64,000 nt of DNA from Marinobacterium_D sp050908845 (lineage in GTDB: Bacteria > Pseudomonadota > Gammaproteobacteria > Pseudomonadales > Balneatricaceae), in contig NZ_CP194171.1 in the NCBI RefSeq assembly GCF_050908845.1, positions 1,240,001 through 1,304,000 of the forward strand, written 5' to 3'. Each line of letters starts with the position of its first letter. Within the stretch, counting starts at the first letter, position 1. The translations under genes and the position numbers were made by a program. Under the pieces are notes generated by a model. The model was given only the letters and a program-made list of their open reading frames with translations, searched no databases and was not told where the DNA came from. Shown here piece after piece: positions 35,201 through 43,071 of this stretch.

Positions 35201-36621
35201 ACAACATCAGCTACTTCGGTATCGATTCCGACCAGCTGATGAAAGTTCAGCCGGCGCTGACGCGTACCCTGTTCCGCGAGATGATGGCCCTGTTTGAGCA
35301 GGGTGAGCTCTATCCGCTGCCCTATACCGCATTCTCTGCGTCCCATGTGGTGGATGCATTCCGCTACATGCAGCAGGCAAAACAGATCGGCAAGGTGGTT
35401 GTGAATTATCCACAACCTCCTAAGGCTGTGCTGCCTAAAGAAGAGCTGCATGAAAGCCTCAGGCTGTCGGCCGGCAAGACCTTCCTGGTAACCGGTGGCC
35501 TGGGTGGCTTCGGCCTGCGCACCGCCCAGTGGCTGGTAGAGAAGGGCGCCCGTCATCTGGCGCTGCTCAGTCGCCGGGGCAAGGCTGAAGGTGAGGATGC
35601 GGCGGTTATCGAACAGCTGATCGATAAAGGGATCGACGTTCAGGCCTACGCCTGTGATGTGTCTGATTGGGTGCTGTTGGCAGATACCCTTGAGCAGGTT
35701 GAGCAGCAGCAGCCGGCACTGGGCGGTATTGTGCATGCGGCGACCGTGTTTGCCGATGCGCTGGTCGAAAATATGACCGATAAGCAGATCGAACAGGTGC
35801 TTGCGGCAAAAGCCTTTGGTGCCCAGCATCTGCATGAGCTGACCGCGGGTAAGTCGCTCGAACTGTTCGTCATGTTCTCCTCGGCGACAACTCTGTTCGG
35901 TAATCCCGGTCAGGCCAACTATGTCGCTGCCAACCTGGCACTGGAGGCGCTAACACAACTGCGTCGGGCCCAAGGTTTGGCGGCTACCTGTGTGCGTTGG
36001 GGGGCTATCGATGATGCCGGCTATCTGGCACGTAACAGCCAGATCAAGCAGGCGCTGCAGTCGCGCATGGGCGGTAACGCACTGACCACTGAACGCGCGC
36101 TGACGGTATTGGAGCAGATGCTGTTGCAGGAACAGCCACTCTTGGGTGTAATGGAGTTTGACTGGTCAGCGCTGACACGCTTCCTGCCCAAAGCAGACGC
36201 TGCACGTTACCAGTTGATTGCCCGCAGCCATGACGGCGGAGATTCAGGTGATGGCGGTGGCGATCTGCTCGCAGAGCTGCTGCAGCTGGAGCCCGAGGCG
36301 CAGTTAGCCCGGATAGCGGAAGAGCTGAAGCATAGTCTGGGGCAGATCCTGATGTTGCCAGCAGAGCAGATTGACCCGGAACAGTCCGTCTATGATCTCG
36401 GCTTTGACTCGCTGATGGGTGTTGAGCTGATCACCGCTATCGACGACCGCTTCGGGGTTCAACTGCCGGCCATGGCGATCAGCGAATCGCCCACGATTGC
36501 CAAGCTGTCGGTGAAGTTGCTGGAGCGCATCAGCGGTGAAGATGAAGAGAGTGAAGATTTGACGCAGTCCCTGGTAGTAGCCAAGCACGGCGTTAGCGAA
36601 GATGAGGTAAAGGGGACTTGA
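29212..36621 (+). CDS. Iterative highly reducing type I PKS/fatty acid synthase (WcbR-like)
   Basis: A 2469-aa multidomain enzyme. In order it has KS (C173 in DTACSSS, H308, H346), AT (S624 in GHSVGE), DH (H925 in DHVVGDGVVFPG; D1094 in HPGILDTAFQ), a degenerate methyltransferase-like region (about 1190-1560, lacking the glycine-rich SAM motif), an ER (about 1750-2070, HGAAGGVGLAAIQ), a KR (TGGLGGFG at 2094, Y2237) and an ACP (S2400 in LGFDSLMG). There is no thioesterase. All reductive domains look intact, so the product should be a saturated acyl chain held on the ACP. The next gene, an alpha-oxoamine synthase, is the obvious off-loading enzyme. The layout equals WcbR of Burkholderia capsule loci. 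Confidence 0.93.
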   Translation: MDKRIAVIGCSLRLPGCDNTETLWKALLDKRDLVTEVHDSRWSKEAWLHPDKKHPGSSYSFAAGSLGDVSGFDAAFFGLSPREVSHMDPQQRLLLEMSWEAMESACIAPSSLRGSNTGVFMGIAAVDYGYLYADDFSAIDANTGTGTASSIGSNRISYLFDLKGPSVSMDTACSSSMVAFHQACQSIRSGETDQALAGGISLHLHPNGFMIFSKATMLSPDGRCKVWDADGNGYVRSEGGGVFLLKDYEKAVADGDPILAVVAASAVNTDGYKSGITVPNADAQIELMRQACAKAGLEPEQIDYLEAHGTGTPVGDPIETRAIGQALGQQRSRPLKIGSIKSNLGHLETASGVAGLAKAILSIQNRQVPATINLRKPNPNIRFDEWNIEAVTDTLDLPKTGQLTIGINSFGFGGANAHVLLQSPPESEQPVSDSSVADSDRELPLILSARSGDALKEMAQRTADLLSSESAVDLYDLCWSARYRHEQHEQSLLVWAKTAEQAAEALNGFANDDEASSGVFTGRRQLQDQGSVWVYSGNGCQWAGMGQQLLAESSLVRETVAEINQLIKQYSDICDVEELLGQPQDDDCYALTELAQPALFALQVAVTRYLRAQGLEPEAVTGHSVGEVAAAWASGALTLEQATRVICIRSQYQGKTAGSGEMTAVATDEASLNELLATLGCDRVAVAGVNSAKGSTLAGDPQQLTLVEAQLREQGVRFKRLSLNYAFHSPCMDPIETGLKQALAGLEPGESKIPFISTVTGEELQGSSLGADYWWRNIRQPVLFEKAISGCLAKGQQTFVEIGAHPVLRTYLSECLRAQGEQGQVIATLSRGQDAAVELERALAELLLSGARLDESHWFPVQGKAVALPAYPWQKQSYWKPDSAESIGLLSRHYRHPLLGYALPHQPGQWEAQLDTGRQPWLADHVVGDGVVFPGAGYAELALAAVEQQLIEHESDTPVIDIEGLEIRAPMLLEPGSTKVVQTALDEESGELQVKARPYAHEGEWQEHVKARWFEGSAGRLLTRQAEMMPERAADFDRAQHLAAATQIGLDYGPAFQGVSEGWVEGDSVIGRFDPTEQIRQSHDGLLLHPGILDTAFQLFIPLLAQEKQQSGFGYVPVQIERLQFSRAHIGIIPAQVKVRMVRRSPHSLLAEVELFDAQGEAVAVLTGVRFKAVPLRKHHSLPISQLDMPLQPLPLPKVVSAQDQAEMLQGLQGFFADQSEDRMITEVEPLLDTLALAGLNAGLTAQPVRLAQLGSVQSRWADTAIKQGMLLEDDAGELQVAEAPEVELSELWELLLREYPEAFGPVHAVGRLGLHLADWLHETGPLPGVTERVWSDLYRSRHEPRRLAELQRCLVESLFAQLDDLKPGQRLALAEITAGEMVLSPALAAKIQGCNAELSFVSASAAAVNDARAELQDQQLHALHWDKASLPKELGLLDLVLVHLDFMYPSDVRQLLQQLHTVLRSGAQVLLLGQPQALWLEQLAAAEQDLLEQEGSLQPGTDHWSRLLKGLGYEGVQLLEDAEQAGSAFLLSATQPQQVDSSDFDSLRVPLLWVDQYGQAQADQLAAQWPSLQLVSSVDELESRIEGETDQPQSLQLVLLAGAGSDNSQAGATRRCAEIRDLVGALEQIDADLHLTVVTAGVGAAQLNPDELPPSEQVVTQAAVWGFVRTLMNETGLPLQLIDLPGNPADTDLTALQQALQCAADEDEQYLTATGERYVPRLIHAASHELGGSKEQNQRLTLGFDQPGQLRNLRWKPRELNLPVDDQVQVEVKATGLNFRDVMYALGLLSDEAIENGFSGPAMGLEFSGTVTAVGSDVKDFRPGDPVVGFGSASFSTRMVTGEETLAHLPEGISFEAAATIPTTFFTVYYALKHLARIQPGERLLIHGAAGGVGLAAIQIGRLMGAEIFATVGSDTKRDVVRLLGIDAIYDSRSLTFAEDILADTQGEGVDVVLNSLAGEAINQNLRVLRPFGRFLELGKRDFYENTSIGLRPFRNNISYFGIDSDQLMKVQPALTRTLFREMMALFEQGELYPLPYTAFSASHVVDAFRYMQQAKQIGKVVVNYPQPPKAVLPKEELHESLRLSAGKTFLVTGGLGGFGLRTAQWLVEKGARHLALLSRRGKAEGEDAAVIEQLIDKGIDVQAYACDVSDWVLLADTLEQVEQQQPALGGIVHAATVFADALVENMTDKQIEQVLAAKAFGAQHLHELTAGKSLELFVMFSSATTLFGNPGQANYVAANLALEALTQLRRAQGLAATCVRWGAIDDAGYLARNSQIKQALQSRMGGNALTTERALTVLEQMLLQEQPLLGVMEFDWSALTRFLPKADAARYQLIARSHDGGDSGDGGGDLLAELLQLEPEAQLARIAEELKHSLGQILMLPAEQIDPEQSVYDLGFDSLMGVELITAIDDRFGVQLPAMAISESPTIAKLSVKLLERISGEDEESEDLTQSLVVAKHGVSEDEVKGT

Positions 36622-37937
36622 AAGCCGCGCAATCAATGAAGCAACGCCTGATCGAACAATCTGTTCAGCGCAAGCTCAAGCGTAATGATCGTAAAGCGAG
36701 TAACGGCAGTTTGATGACAGGGGCACCGGCACCTAACCGGCGCACCGATTTTTGTCAGCACCCCGGCTGGCAGCAGCTCAATATCATGCGCGAAAGCGCG
36801 GTTAAGCTCGATGTCGAGTACCCGTTTTTCAGGGTTCACGAGGGCTGCTCCGGCGCCACTGCTATCATCGATGGCCGCGAGTGCATCAACTTTGCCAGTT
36901 ACAACTACCTGGGGCTCTCCGGGGATCCGCGCGTCATCAACGCTGCTCAGGAGGCGACGGCTAAGTACGGTACTTCGGTTTCCGCCAGCCGTATGGTCTC
37001 CGGCGAGCGTCCCATCCATCGGGAGCTGGAGCAGGCGCTGGCGCAGGTCTACCAGAGCGACGATGCCCTGGCTTTCGTCAGCGGTCATGCCACCAATGTG
37101 TCTGTTATCGGTTACCTGATGGGCAGCCGTGACCTCGTCCTGCATGATGAATACATCCACAACAGCAGCCTGATGGGCGCTCAGCTGTCCGGTGCCCGGC
37201 GTATGGCGTTTCGTCATAACGACCTTAATCATCTTGAAAAACTCTTGCAGCAAAATCGTCATCAGTTTGAAAGGGTGTTGATCGTCGTCGAAGGACTCTA
37301 CAGCATGGACGGGGATGCGCCCGACCTGCCAAGCCTGGTTGAGCTGAAAGAATCCCACGAATGTTGGTTGATGGTGGATGAAGCCCATGCGCTTGGCGTT
37401 CTTGGTGATAAGGGGCTGGGTAGCCATGAGCACGCCGGTATAGATCCGAAACGTGTGGATATCTGGATGGGTACCCTGAGTAAGAATCTGTCAGGTTGCG
37501 GCGGTTATATCGCTGGATGTCAGCCGCTGATCGATATGCTGCGCCATTTCGCCCCGGGCTTCCTTTATAGCGTTGGCATGCCAGCCAGTGTTGCTGCGGC
37601 GGCGATCGAGTCCTTGCGTATCATGCTGGCCGAGCCCGAGCGGGTAAGCGCATTGCAAAGGAATTCTGAATATCTGGCAACCCGGGCCCGAGCCGCAGGT
37701 TTGGATGTGGGTGAGAGTATCGGTCGTGCAGTGGTACCGGTTATCAGTGGCAGCTCATTGGTTGCGACACGTCAATCGGTGGAACTGCTGAAACAGGGTA
37801 TAAATGTGCAGCCGATCCTGTATCCCGCGGTGCCTGAAAAGAGTGCGCGGCTGCGTTTCTTCGTGTGCAGCGACCATACCGAGGCGCAGATCGACTTTAC
37901 CCTTGAAACTCTGCTTTCGATGAAAAAAGCATCCTGA
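36618..37937 (+). CDS. Alpha-oxoamine synthase (AONS/SPT-like, WcbT-like)
   Basis: A 439-aa PLP enzyme of the 8-amino-7-oxononanoate synthase / serine palmitoyltransferase family. It has NFASYNYLGLSGDPRV, YGTSVSASRMVSGERPIHRE, VEGLYSMDGD, LMVDEAHALGVLG and the Schiff-base lysine K289 in GTLSKNLSGCGGYIAG. Family members condense an acyl thioester with an amino acid, releasing CO2 and giving an aminoketone. The TTG start overlaps the PKS stop and has AGGGG at the right distance; ATG 36636 is the alternative. A hydrophilic N-terminal extension of about 45 residues is unusual. Coupling to the upstream ACP suggests it releases the PKS chain as a sphingoid-like base. Confidence 0.92.
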   Translation: MKAAQSMKQRLIEQSVQRKLKRNDRKASNGSLMTGAPAPNRRTDFCQHPGWQQLNIMRESAVKLDVEYPFFRVHEGCSGATAIIDGRECINFASYNYLGLSGDPRVINAAQEATAKYGTSVSASRMVSGERPIHRELEQALAQVYQSDDALAFVSGHATNVSVIGYLMGSRDLVLHDEYIHNSSLMGAQLSGARRMAFRHNDLNHLEKLLQQNRHQFERVLIVVEGLYSMDGDAPDLPSLVELKESHECWLMVDEAHALGVLGDKGLGSHEHAGIDPKRVDIWMGTLSKNLSGCGGYIAGCQPLIDMLRHFAPGFLYSVGMPASVAAAAIESLRIMLAEPERVSALQRNSEYLATRARAAGLDVGESIGRAVVPVISGSSLVATRQSVELLKQGINVQPILYPAVPEKSARLRFFVCSDHTEAQIDFTLETLLSMKKAS

Positions 37938-38112
37938 GGCCCGACCTCAAGGCGCTGATCTTAAGGTTAAGGCCAGGATGCATAGAAACGTATTTTAAAG
38001 CTCAGTAGGCGGGCCGGCCTGATGGCCGGTGCCGGCTGAAAATGTTAACGTGCGCGCCTCAAAGGATTTGGTATGTCTTTGCAGGCGGGCATAAATGGAG
38101 TTATCTGTAGCT

Positions 38113-38499
38113 ATGCAGACCCCTTTCTTTAGCAGCACATCACGGCTCCTGACAGCTTTGGTCTGTGCTGGTGCTCTCGCCGGTTGTGCGCAATCAACGA
38201 CTGTTCCCTCCGGTACCCAGTGGCAGGCAGCAGCTGACAACACCACTTACCTGAGCCCAGAACTTCAGCAGTTTTTTAATAACTCCGCTGAGCAGGCCTC
38301 TGCATACTTTGACCAGACGCCTTGGGGAAATCACGCCGATGTGATTGTCCAGCGTCAGTACTACGCCGGTTCCGGGCGTGAATGTCTGGGCCTGCAGGTG
38401 CTGCCTGCTGCTCAAGCGGCAAAGACTGCCATCGCCTGTCAGCAAAACAACCAGTGGGTACCGGTGCGTCCGGTTACCGAACTGCTCAGCGCACAATAA
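38113..38499 (+). CDS. Small lipoprotein in the capsule operon
   Basis: A 128-aa precursor whose N-terminus has a lipobox (LVCAGALAGC, lipidation on the cysteine, position +2 alanine, so probably outer-membrane). The mature part contains two cysteines (REC, AIAC) that may pair. I do not recognise the family. It is immediately upstream of the KpsD-type export gene, so a role in the export complex or capsule surface is plausible but inferred. An upstream in-frame ATG at 38095 is the alternative. The bases from 37938 to 38112 carry a CCGGCC-tgat-GGCCGG hairpin without a T run. Confidence 0.7.
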   Translation: MQTPFFSSTSRLLTALVCAGALAGCAQSTTVPSGTQWQAAADNTTYLSPELQQFFNNSAEQASAYFDQTPWGNHADVIVQRQYYAGSGRECLGLQVLPAAQAAKTAIACQQNNQWVPVRPVTELLSAQ

Positions 38500-38508
38500 A
38501 GCGGGTAT

Positions 38509-40227
38509 ATGGGTATGAAACAGATCAAAGCATTGTTACGCCCGCTGCTGGCTGGAGTGGGGGCCTTGGCCCTGGCTGGTCAGGTACAGGCGGTCAGTAT
38601 CGACAACAGCGGTATCCTGTCAGCGGCTGACCAGGCTCAGCCGATACCGCAGACCATCGATGAGCAGCAGTCGCGTACCGACTGGCGGACGGCTCGTTAT
38701 GGCAAAGGGCCCGGCCAGACTTCGATTGATGGAGACCAGGAGTTGGTACTTCCCTTCGGAAGTCACCTGTTTAGCGGTGGCTTCAGTGGGATTCGGGCTG
38801 ATGGGCTCAATCCTGACTACCGCCTTGTTCCGGGAGACCAGGTAACTCTGAGAGTCTGGGGCGCCGTAGAGATTGAACGCATTCTTCCGGTTGACGCTCA
38901 GGGTAATATTTTTGTCCCTGGTATTGGTCCGGTTAAGGTCCAGGGCAGCACTAATGCGGAGCTGAATACTAAGGTCACCTCGGCAATCAAGTCCGTTTAT
39001 CCTGAAGGTGTTGAGGTTTACACCAACCTTCAAGGGGTGCAGCCAGTAGCCGTTTTTGTCACAGGCTACGTGGAGCACCCCGGACGGTATGCGGGTACAC
39101 CGACAGACTCGCTGCTGTACTTTATTGATCAGGCCGGTGGTATCGATAGCCGCCTGGGCAGCTACCGACACATCAGCGTTATGCGCGATAACAAGGTGAT
39201 CGCCACGGCTGACCTCTATGCATTCCTGCTGGAAGGCAAGTTGCCGTTGCCTCAGTTTCAGGATGGCGACACCATCGTTATTTCCGAGCGTGGCCCGGCT
39301 GTTGTTGTGACCGGGGACGTTGAACGCGACTATCGCTATGAGCTTCTGCCCAGCGAAATGACCGGTGGCGCTCTGCTGTCCCTAGCACGTACCAAGTCTA
39401 AGGTCTCCCACGTTTTGTTGCGCGGCAACCGTGATGACGGACCTGTCTCACTTTACCTGCCTGTCGACGAGCTGCAGCAGCAACCGCTGCGTAGTGGTGA
39501 CGAGGTACTGTTCAGCTCGGATCAGCGCGATGAAACGATCGTGGTGCAGCTTGAAGGCAGCTTTTACGGCCCTTCCCGCTATGCGCTGCCGAAAGATGCG
39601 CGCCTCAAGGAGTTGCTCGACGCCGTGGCCGTTCCGCGTGGGCTGACCGATACGCACAGCATCTCCCTGCGCCGCGTCTCCGTCGCAGAACGCCAACGTC
39701 AGGCCCTGGAAGAAAGCCTTCATCGTCTGGAAACCAACTACCTTTCAACGCCTTCCGCTACCTCAGAAGAGGCAGAGATTCGTCTGAAAGAGTCGGAGCT
39801 GATCAGCAACTTCGTGGCCAAGGCGTCACAAGTCGAGCCGACCGGTCGCCTGGTCGTTTCACATAATGACCAGATCAGCAATATTCGCCTGCAGGATGGT
39901 GATGTCATCACCCTGCCCGAATACAGTGACTCGGTTATGGTCAGTGGCGAGGTGTTGGTGCCCCAGTCCATGGTCTATAAGCAGGGCCTGAGCGCCAGTG
40001 ACTATATCGAAAGCTCCGGCGGCTTTACCCAGAATGCGGATGATAAAAACGTCCTGGTTGTACGGATGAATGGCGAACTCCGCCAGGCCAGCGATGTCAC
40101 TCTAAGACCGGGTGACGAAATTCTGGTGTTGCCGGTGATACCGACCAAGAACCTGCAGCTGGCTACCAGTATCAGCCAGATCGTTTACCAGATCGCTATC
40201 GCAGCGAAGGTTGCTTTCGATCTCTGA
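38509..40227 (+). CDS. kpsD: Capsule polysaccharide export protein KpsD/WcbC-like
   Basis: A 572-aa periplasmic/outer-membrane export protein. The signal peptide runs to about residue 28 (LAGQVQA). A Poly_export domain follows (residues about 100-185: DYRLVPGDQVTLRVWGAVEI, NIFVPGIGPVKVQG). SLBB domains come next (PVAVFVTGYVEHPGRYAG, then VTGDVERDYRYE, and VSGEVLVPQSMVY later), and the end is hydrophobic (IVYQIAIAAKVAF). It forms the outer-membrane exit with KpsE/M/T. There is no lipobox, which agrees with the KpsD group and not Wza. It is the first of four export genes in the usual order D, M, T, E. Confidence 0.93.
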   Translation: MGMKQIKALLRPLLAGVGALALAGQVQAVSIDNSGILSAADQAQPIPQTIDEQQSRTDWRTARYGKGPGQTSIDGDQELVLPFGSHLFSGGFSGIRADGLNPDYRLVPGDQVTLRVWGAVEIERILPVDAQGNIFVPGIGPVKVQGSTNAELNTKVTSAIKSVYPEGVEVYTNLQGVQPVAVFVTGYVEHPGRYAGTPTDSLLYFIDQAGGIDSRLGSYRHISVMRDNKVIATADLYAFLLEGKLPLPQFQDGDTIVISERGPAVVVTGDVERDYRYELLPSEMTGGALLSLARTKSKVSHVLLRGNRDDGPVSLYLPVDELQQQPLRSGDEVLFSSDQRDETIVVQLEGSFYGPSRYALPKDARLKELLDAVAVPRGLTDTHSISLRRVSVAERQRQALEESLHRLETNYLSTPSATSEEAEIRLKESELISNFVAKASQVEPTGRLVVSHNDQISNIRLQDGDVITLPEYSDSVMVSGEVLVPQSMVYKQGLSASDYIESSGGFTQNADDKNVLVVRMNGELRQASDVTLRPGDEILVLPVIPTKNLQLATSISQIVYQIAIAAKVAFDL

Positions 40228-40239
40228 TCACGCGTGATA

Positions 40240-40262
40240 GACAGCGCCCTATGGGCGTTGTC
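40240..40262 (+). terminator. Hairpin after the kpsD-type gene
   Basis: GACAGCGCCC-tat-GGGCGTTGTC is a ten-pair stem with one G-U pair and a three-base loop, 13 bp after the stop. It lacks a T run. A second perfect hairpin, AGTGCGGGC-taggat-GCCCGCACT (40312-40335), precedes kpsM. Together they may adjust expression of the ABC transporter relative to KpsD. Confidence 0.5.
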
Positions 40263-40360
40263 ATATTCCTGTTGTAATCTAGCTGTAATCTAGAGACGAG
40301 TTGTAAACACAAGTGCGGGCTAGGATGCCCGCACTGTGCGTAATACGGAGTAGAGCAGTA

Positions 40361-41149
40361 GTGAAAGCACGCACACCCTGGCAGGTTACGCGTTCCGTTT
40401 GGCATGCCATGTTTATCCGCGAGGCCCTCGCCCGCACTATGGCCGATCGCATGGCCTGGTTCTGGATGCTGTTTGAACCGATTGCAATGATTGTTGTTAT
40501 GGTGGCCATTCGCACGGTGGTGTTGGGTCGTATGCGCCACATAGATGGTGCCGAGTTCATACCTTGGATAGTTATCGGTTTGTTTGGCTTTTTCTTAGTC
40601 AGGGAAAATATGATGCGCCCAATAGGGGCGATTGATGCGAACAAGGGGCTGTTTGCTTACCGCCAGGTTAAGCCCATCGACTCGGTGTTGATCCGTTGCT
40701 ATCTGGAAGGATTACTCAAATCCTTTATCTTCAGCCTGTTCATTCTGGTAGGGGCGCTTCTGGATGTTGGCCTGATCCCCGCTGACCCGTTGTCTGCACT
40801 TTGGGCATGGTTTTCCCTCTGGTGTCTAGGATTGGGGGCTGGCCTTCTCTTTTCAGCCCTTGCCGGACTGGTTCCAGAAATTGGCAAGATACTTCGCATC
40901 ATATCTATGCCATTGCTGATCATTTCGGGTGTGATTTTCCCGCTGAATTTCATACCTCATGACCTTCTGATCTATGTGATGTGGAACCCCATCGTGCACG
41001 GTCTAGAGACATTGCGTGCGGCGTTTTTCCCATTATATCGGGAGCTTCATGGCTCTACTTTGCTGTATCTCTGGTATTGGGCCTTAGCGATGATGACGTT
41101 TGGTTTGATGTTACACGTGCGCTTTGAGCTGAGGTTGAAACGTCAATGA
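40361..41149 (+). CDS. kpsM: Capsule ABC transporter permease KpsM/Wzm
   Basis: A 262-aa ABC-2 type inner-membrane permease with six hydrophobic segments and the ABC-2 motif near VIFPLNFIPHDLLIYVMWNPI, HGLETLRAAFFP. The GTG start at 40361 gives the normal KpsM length and has CGGAG upstream; the frame is open 48 bp earlier. It exports the lipid-linked polysaccharide together with KpsT. It overlaps kpsT by ATGA. Confidence 0.93.
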   Translation: MKARTPWQVTRSVWHAMFIREALARTMADRMAWFWMLFEPIAMIVVMVAIRTVVLGRMRHIDGAEFIPWIVIGLFGFFLVRENMMRPIGAIDANKGLFAYRQVKPIDSVLIRCYLEGLLKSFIFSLFILVGALLDVGLIPADPLSALWAWFSLWCLGLGAGLLFSALAGLVPEIGKILRIISMPLLIISGVIFPLNFIPHDLLIYVMWNPIVHGLETLRAAFFPLYRELHGSTLLYLWYWALAMMTFGLMLHVRFELRLKRQ

Positions 41150-41832
41150 TCAAGGTGGAGAACCTGTATAAGCGATATCACAACCACCAGGGCAGCGACT
41201 GGGTTCTCAAGGATGTGAATATCGAGATTCCCAGCAATGTCAGTGTGGGACTGGTTGGTCGCAACGGTGCGGGCAAGTCCACGCTGTTGCGATTGATAGG
41301 TGGGATGGATAGCCCTGATCGGGGCCGAATTGTCACGAATAGCAGTATTTCCTGGCCGATCGGTCTTTCAGGTGGCCTGCAGGGGTCTATGACCGGGCGT
41401 CAGAATGTCCGTTTTGTAGCCAGGGTTCACGGCAACCGAAATGACATCGACGCTATTGTAGCGCGTGTTGAACAGTTCGCAGAGATAGGGCAAGCCTTTG
41501 ATGAACCGGTGAAAACCTATTCCTCGGGTATGCGTTCCAGGCTGAATTTTGGCCTATCACTTGCCTTCGACTTCGATGTCTATTTATCAGATGAGGCCAC
41601 AGCGGTAGGCGATCGGGTGTTCAGAGCCAAAGCCACCAAGGCGTTTCGGGACCGGGTCGGCAAGGCCAGCATCATTATGGTGTCGCACTCCGAAGGAATT
41701 TTAAAAGACGTGTGTCAGTCGGGTATATGGCTCCATCAGGGCCAGGCGATCTGGTTTGATGATATCAATGATGCTATCGAGGCATACCATCAGAGTAGTG
41801 GTAAGAAAGAAAAGGTTACCCAAACAGCATGA
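41146..41832 (+). CDS. kpsT: Capsule ABC transporter ATPase KpsT/Wzt
   Basis: A 228-aa ATPase. Walker A is GRNGAGKST, the signature region YSSGMRSRLNFGLSLAF, and Walker B/D-loop DVYLSDEATAVGD, followed by the switch histidine in VSHSEGIL. There is no C-terminal carbohydrate-binding extension, so it is the short KpsT type used for group 2 capsules and not the O-antigen Wzt. It energises KpsM and overlaps both neighbours by four bases. Confidence 0.95.
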   Translation: MIKVENLYKRYHNHQGSDWVLKDVNIEIPSNVSVGLVGRNGAGKSTLLRLIGGMDSPDRGRIVTNSSISWPIGLSGGLQGSMTGRQNVRFVARVHGNRNDIDAIVARVEQFAEIGQAFDEPVKTYSSGMRSRLNFGLSLAFDFDVYLSDEATAVGDRVFRAKATKAFRDRVGKASIIMVSHSEGILKDVCQSGIWLHQGQAIWFDDINDAIEAYHQSSGKKEKVTQTA

Positions 41833-42929
41833 AAATGGATATTAAACAGCTTATCAAGCAATACCCCTATTGGTTTGCCTGCCTGCTATCGATAGCTCTC
41901 GTTACGTTCTACTGGGGCCTTTGGGCCAGTGACCGCTACGTTTCTGAAGCCAACGTAGTGCTCGAAAGCCCGCAGATTGCGCCCCCCACATTAAGCTTCC
42001 AATCGCTTCTAAGTGGGACAGGGGGCGACGCTGGTGACATGCTTCTTCTGCGCGATTACCTGTTGTCGGTAGATATGCTGCGCAAAGCGGATGCAGCCCT
42101 TGACCTGCGTGGCCATTATTCGCAAAGCGGTATCGATTTCTTCTCGGAGCTGTCTTCGGAGGATGTACCGATTGAAGAACTACATGAATACTTTTTGAAG
42201 CGTGTCTTTGTCGAATTGGATTCTTATGCCGGCGTCTTACGAGTCAAAGTAATAGCTTTTGACCCAGAAATGGCTCATACGCTGGCGACCTTCCTGCTAA
42301 GTGAAGGCGAGCGACACATGAACGCGATGGGACAAAGGCTGGCCGAAGAGCAGGTTCGATTTCTGGAAAAGCAGGTGGCCAAACAGGCCGAGCAGTTTGA
42401 TGCGGCTCGCCAGAAGCTGATCGAATACCAGAACGAAAATGGCCTGGTGTCACCCACGGGCACTGTTGAAAGCATCAACGCTGTAGTGGCAAGCCTTGAG
42501 GCTCAGTTAGCTAATTTAAGAGCCAGGAAAACGGCACTGCTGAGTTATCAGAGCCAGCGCTCATCGGAAGTACAGCGTGTAGAAGCTGAGATAAAGGCGC
42601 TGATTCAGCAAATCGGTCTGGAAAGAGCTCGGATGGCTCAGCAGTCAGGAGGCGCACTGAATGTACTTTCATCTGAATACCAAACGCTTGAGCTCCGAAC
42701 CCAGTTTGCCCAAGAAAGCTACTCTGGTGCACTGATGGCGCTGGAAAATACCCGCATTGAAGCGGCACGCAAGCTTAAGCAAGTATCAGTGCTGCAGAGT
42801 CCTACTTTGCCAGAGTATTCAGTAGAGCCGCGTAGACTTTACAATACCGTTGTTTTTGCAATTGTCGCATTACTGGCTGGATTGATCCTCCAGATGTTGG
42901 TGTTGATCGTTAAAGATCATAAAGATTAA
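41829..42929 (+). CDS. kpsE: Capsule export inner-membrane protein KpsE/WcbD-like
   Basis: A 366-aa polysaccharide co-polymerase/membrane-periplasmic adaptor. It has an N-terminal transmembrane helix (about residues 14-32), a Wzz-like region starting SDRYVSEANVVLESPQ, a long coiled coil (about 160-290, EEQVRFLEKQVAKQAEQF), PEYSVEPRRLYN before the second transmembrane helix (about 335-357) and a short cytoplasmic tail. It links KpsMT to KpsD across the periplasm. The start overlaps kpsT by four bases. It is the last gene before the 695-bp ops-bearing spacer. Confidence 0.93.
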   Translation: MKMDIKQLIKQYPYWFACLLSIALVTFYWGLWASDRYVSEANVVLESPQIAPPTLSFQSLLSGTGGDAGDMLLLRDYLLSVDMLRKADAALDLRGHYSQSGIDFFSELSSEDVPIEELHEYFLKRVFVELDSYAGVLRVKVIAFDPEMAHTLATFLLSEGERHMNAMGQRLAEEQVRFLEKQVAKQAEQFDAARQKLIEYQNENGLVSPTGTVESINAVVASLEAQLANLRARKTALLSYQSQRSSEVQRVEAEIKALIQQIGLERARMAQQSGGALNVLSSEYQTLELRTQFAQESYSGALMALENTRIEAARKLKQVSVLQSPTLPEYSVEPRRLYNTVVFAIVALLAGLILQMLVLIVKDHKD

Positions 42930-43071
42930 TTTTTAGCATTTCTCGTTACTAACGCGAACGCGCCCACGCTAACGCGAAAAATACGAGTCTTGGTCCGCGC
43001 GCTCTGCGCGCGCTCTGACTTTCGAGTGCTCCTACAGAGGTTGCTCTCCAATACGGAGGAATGCGCGACCG

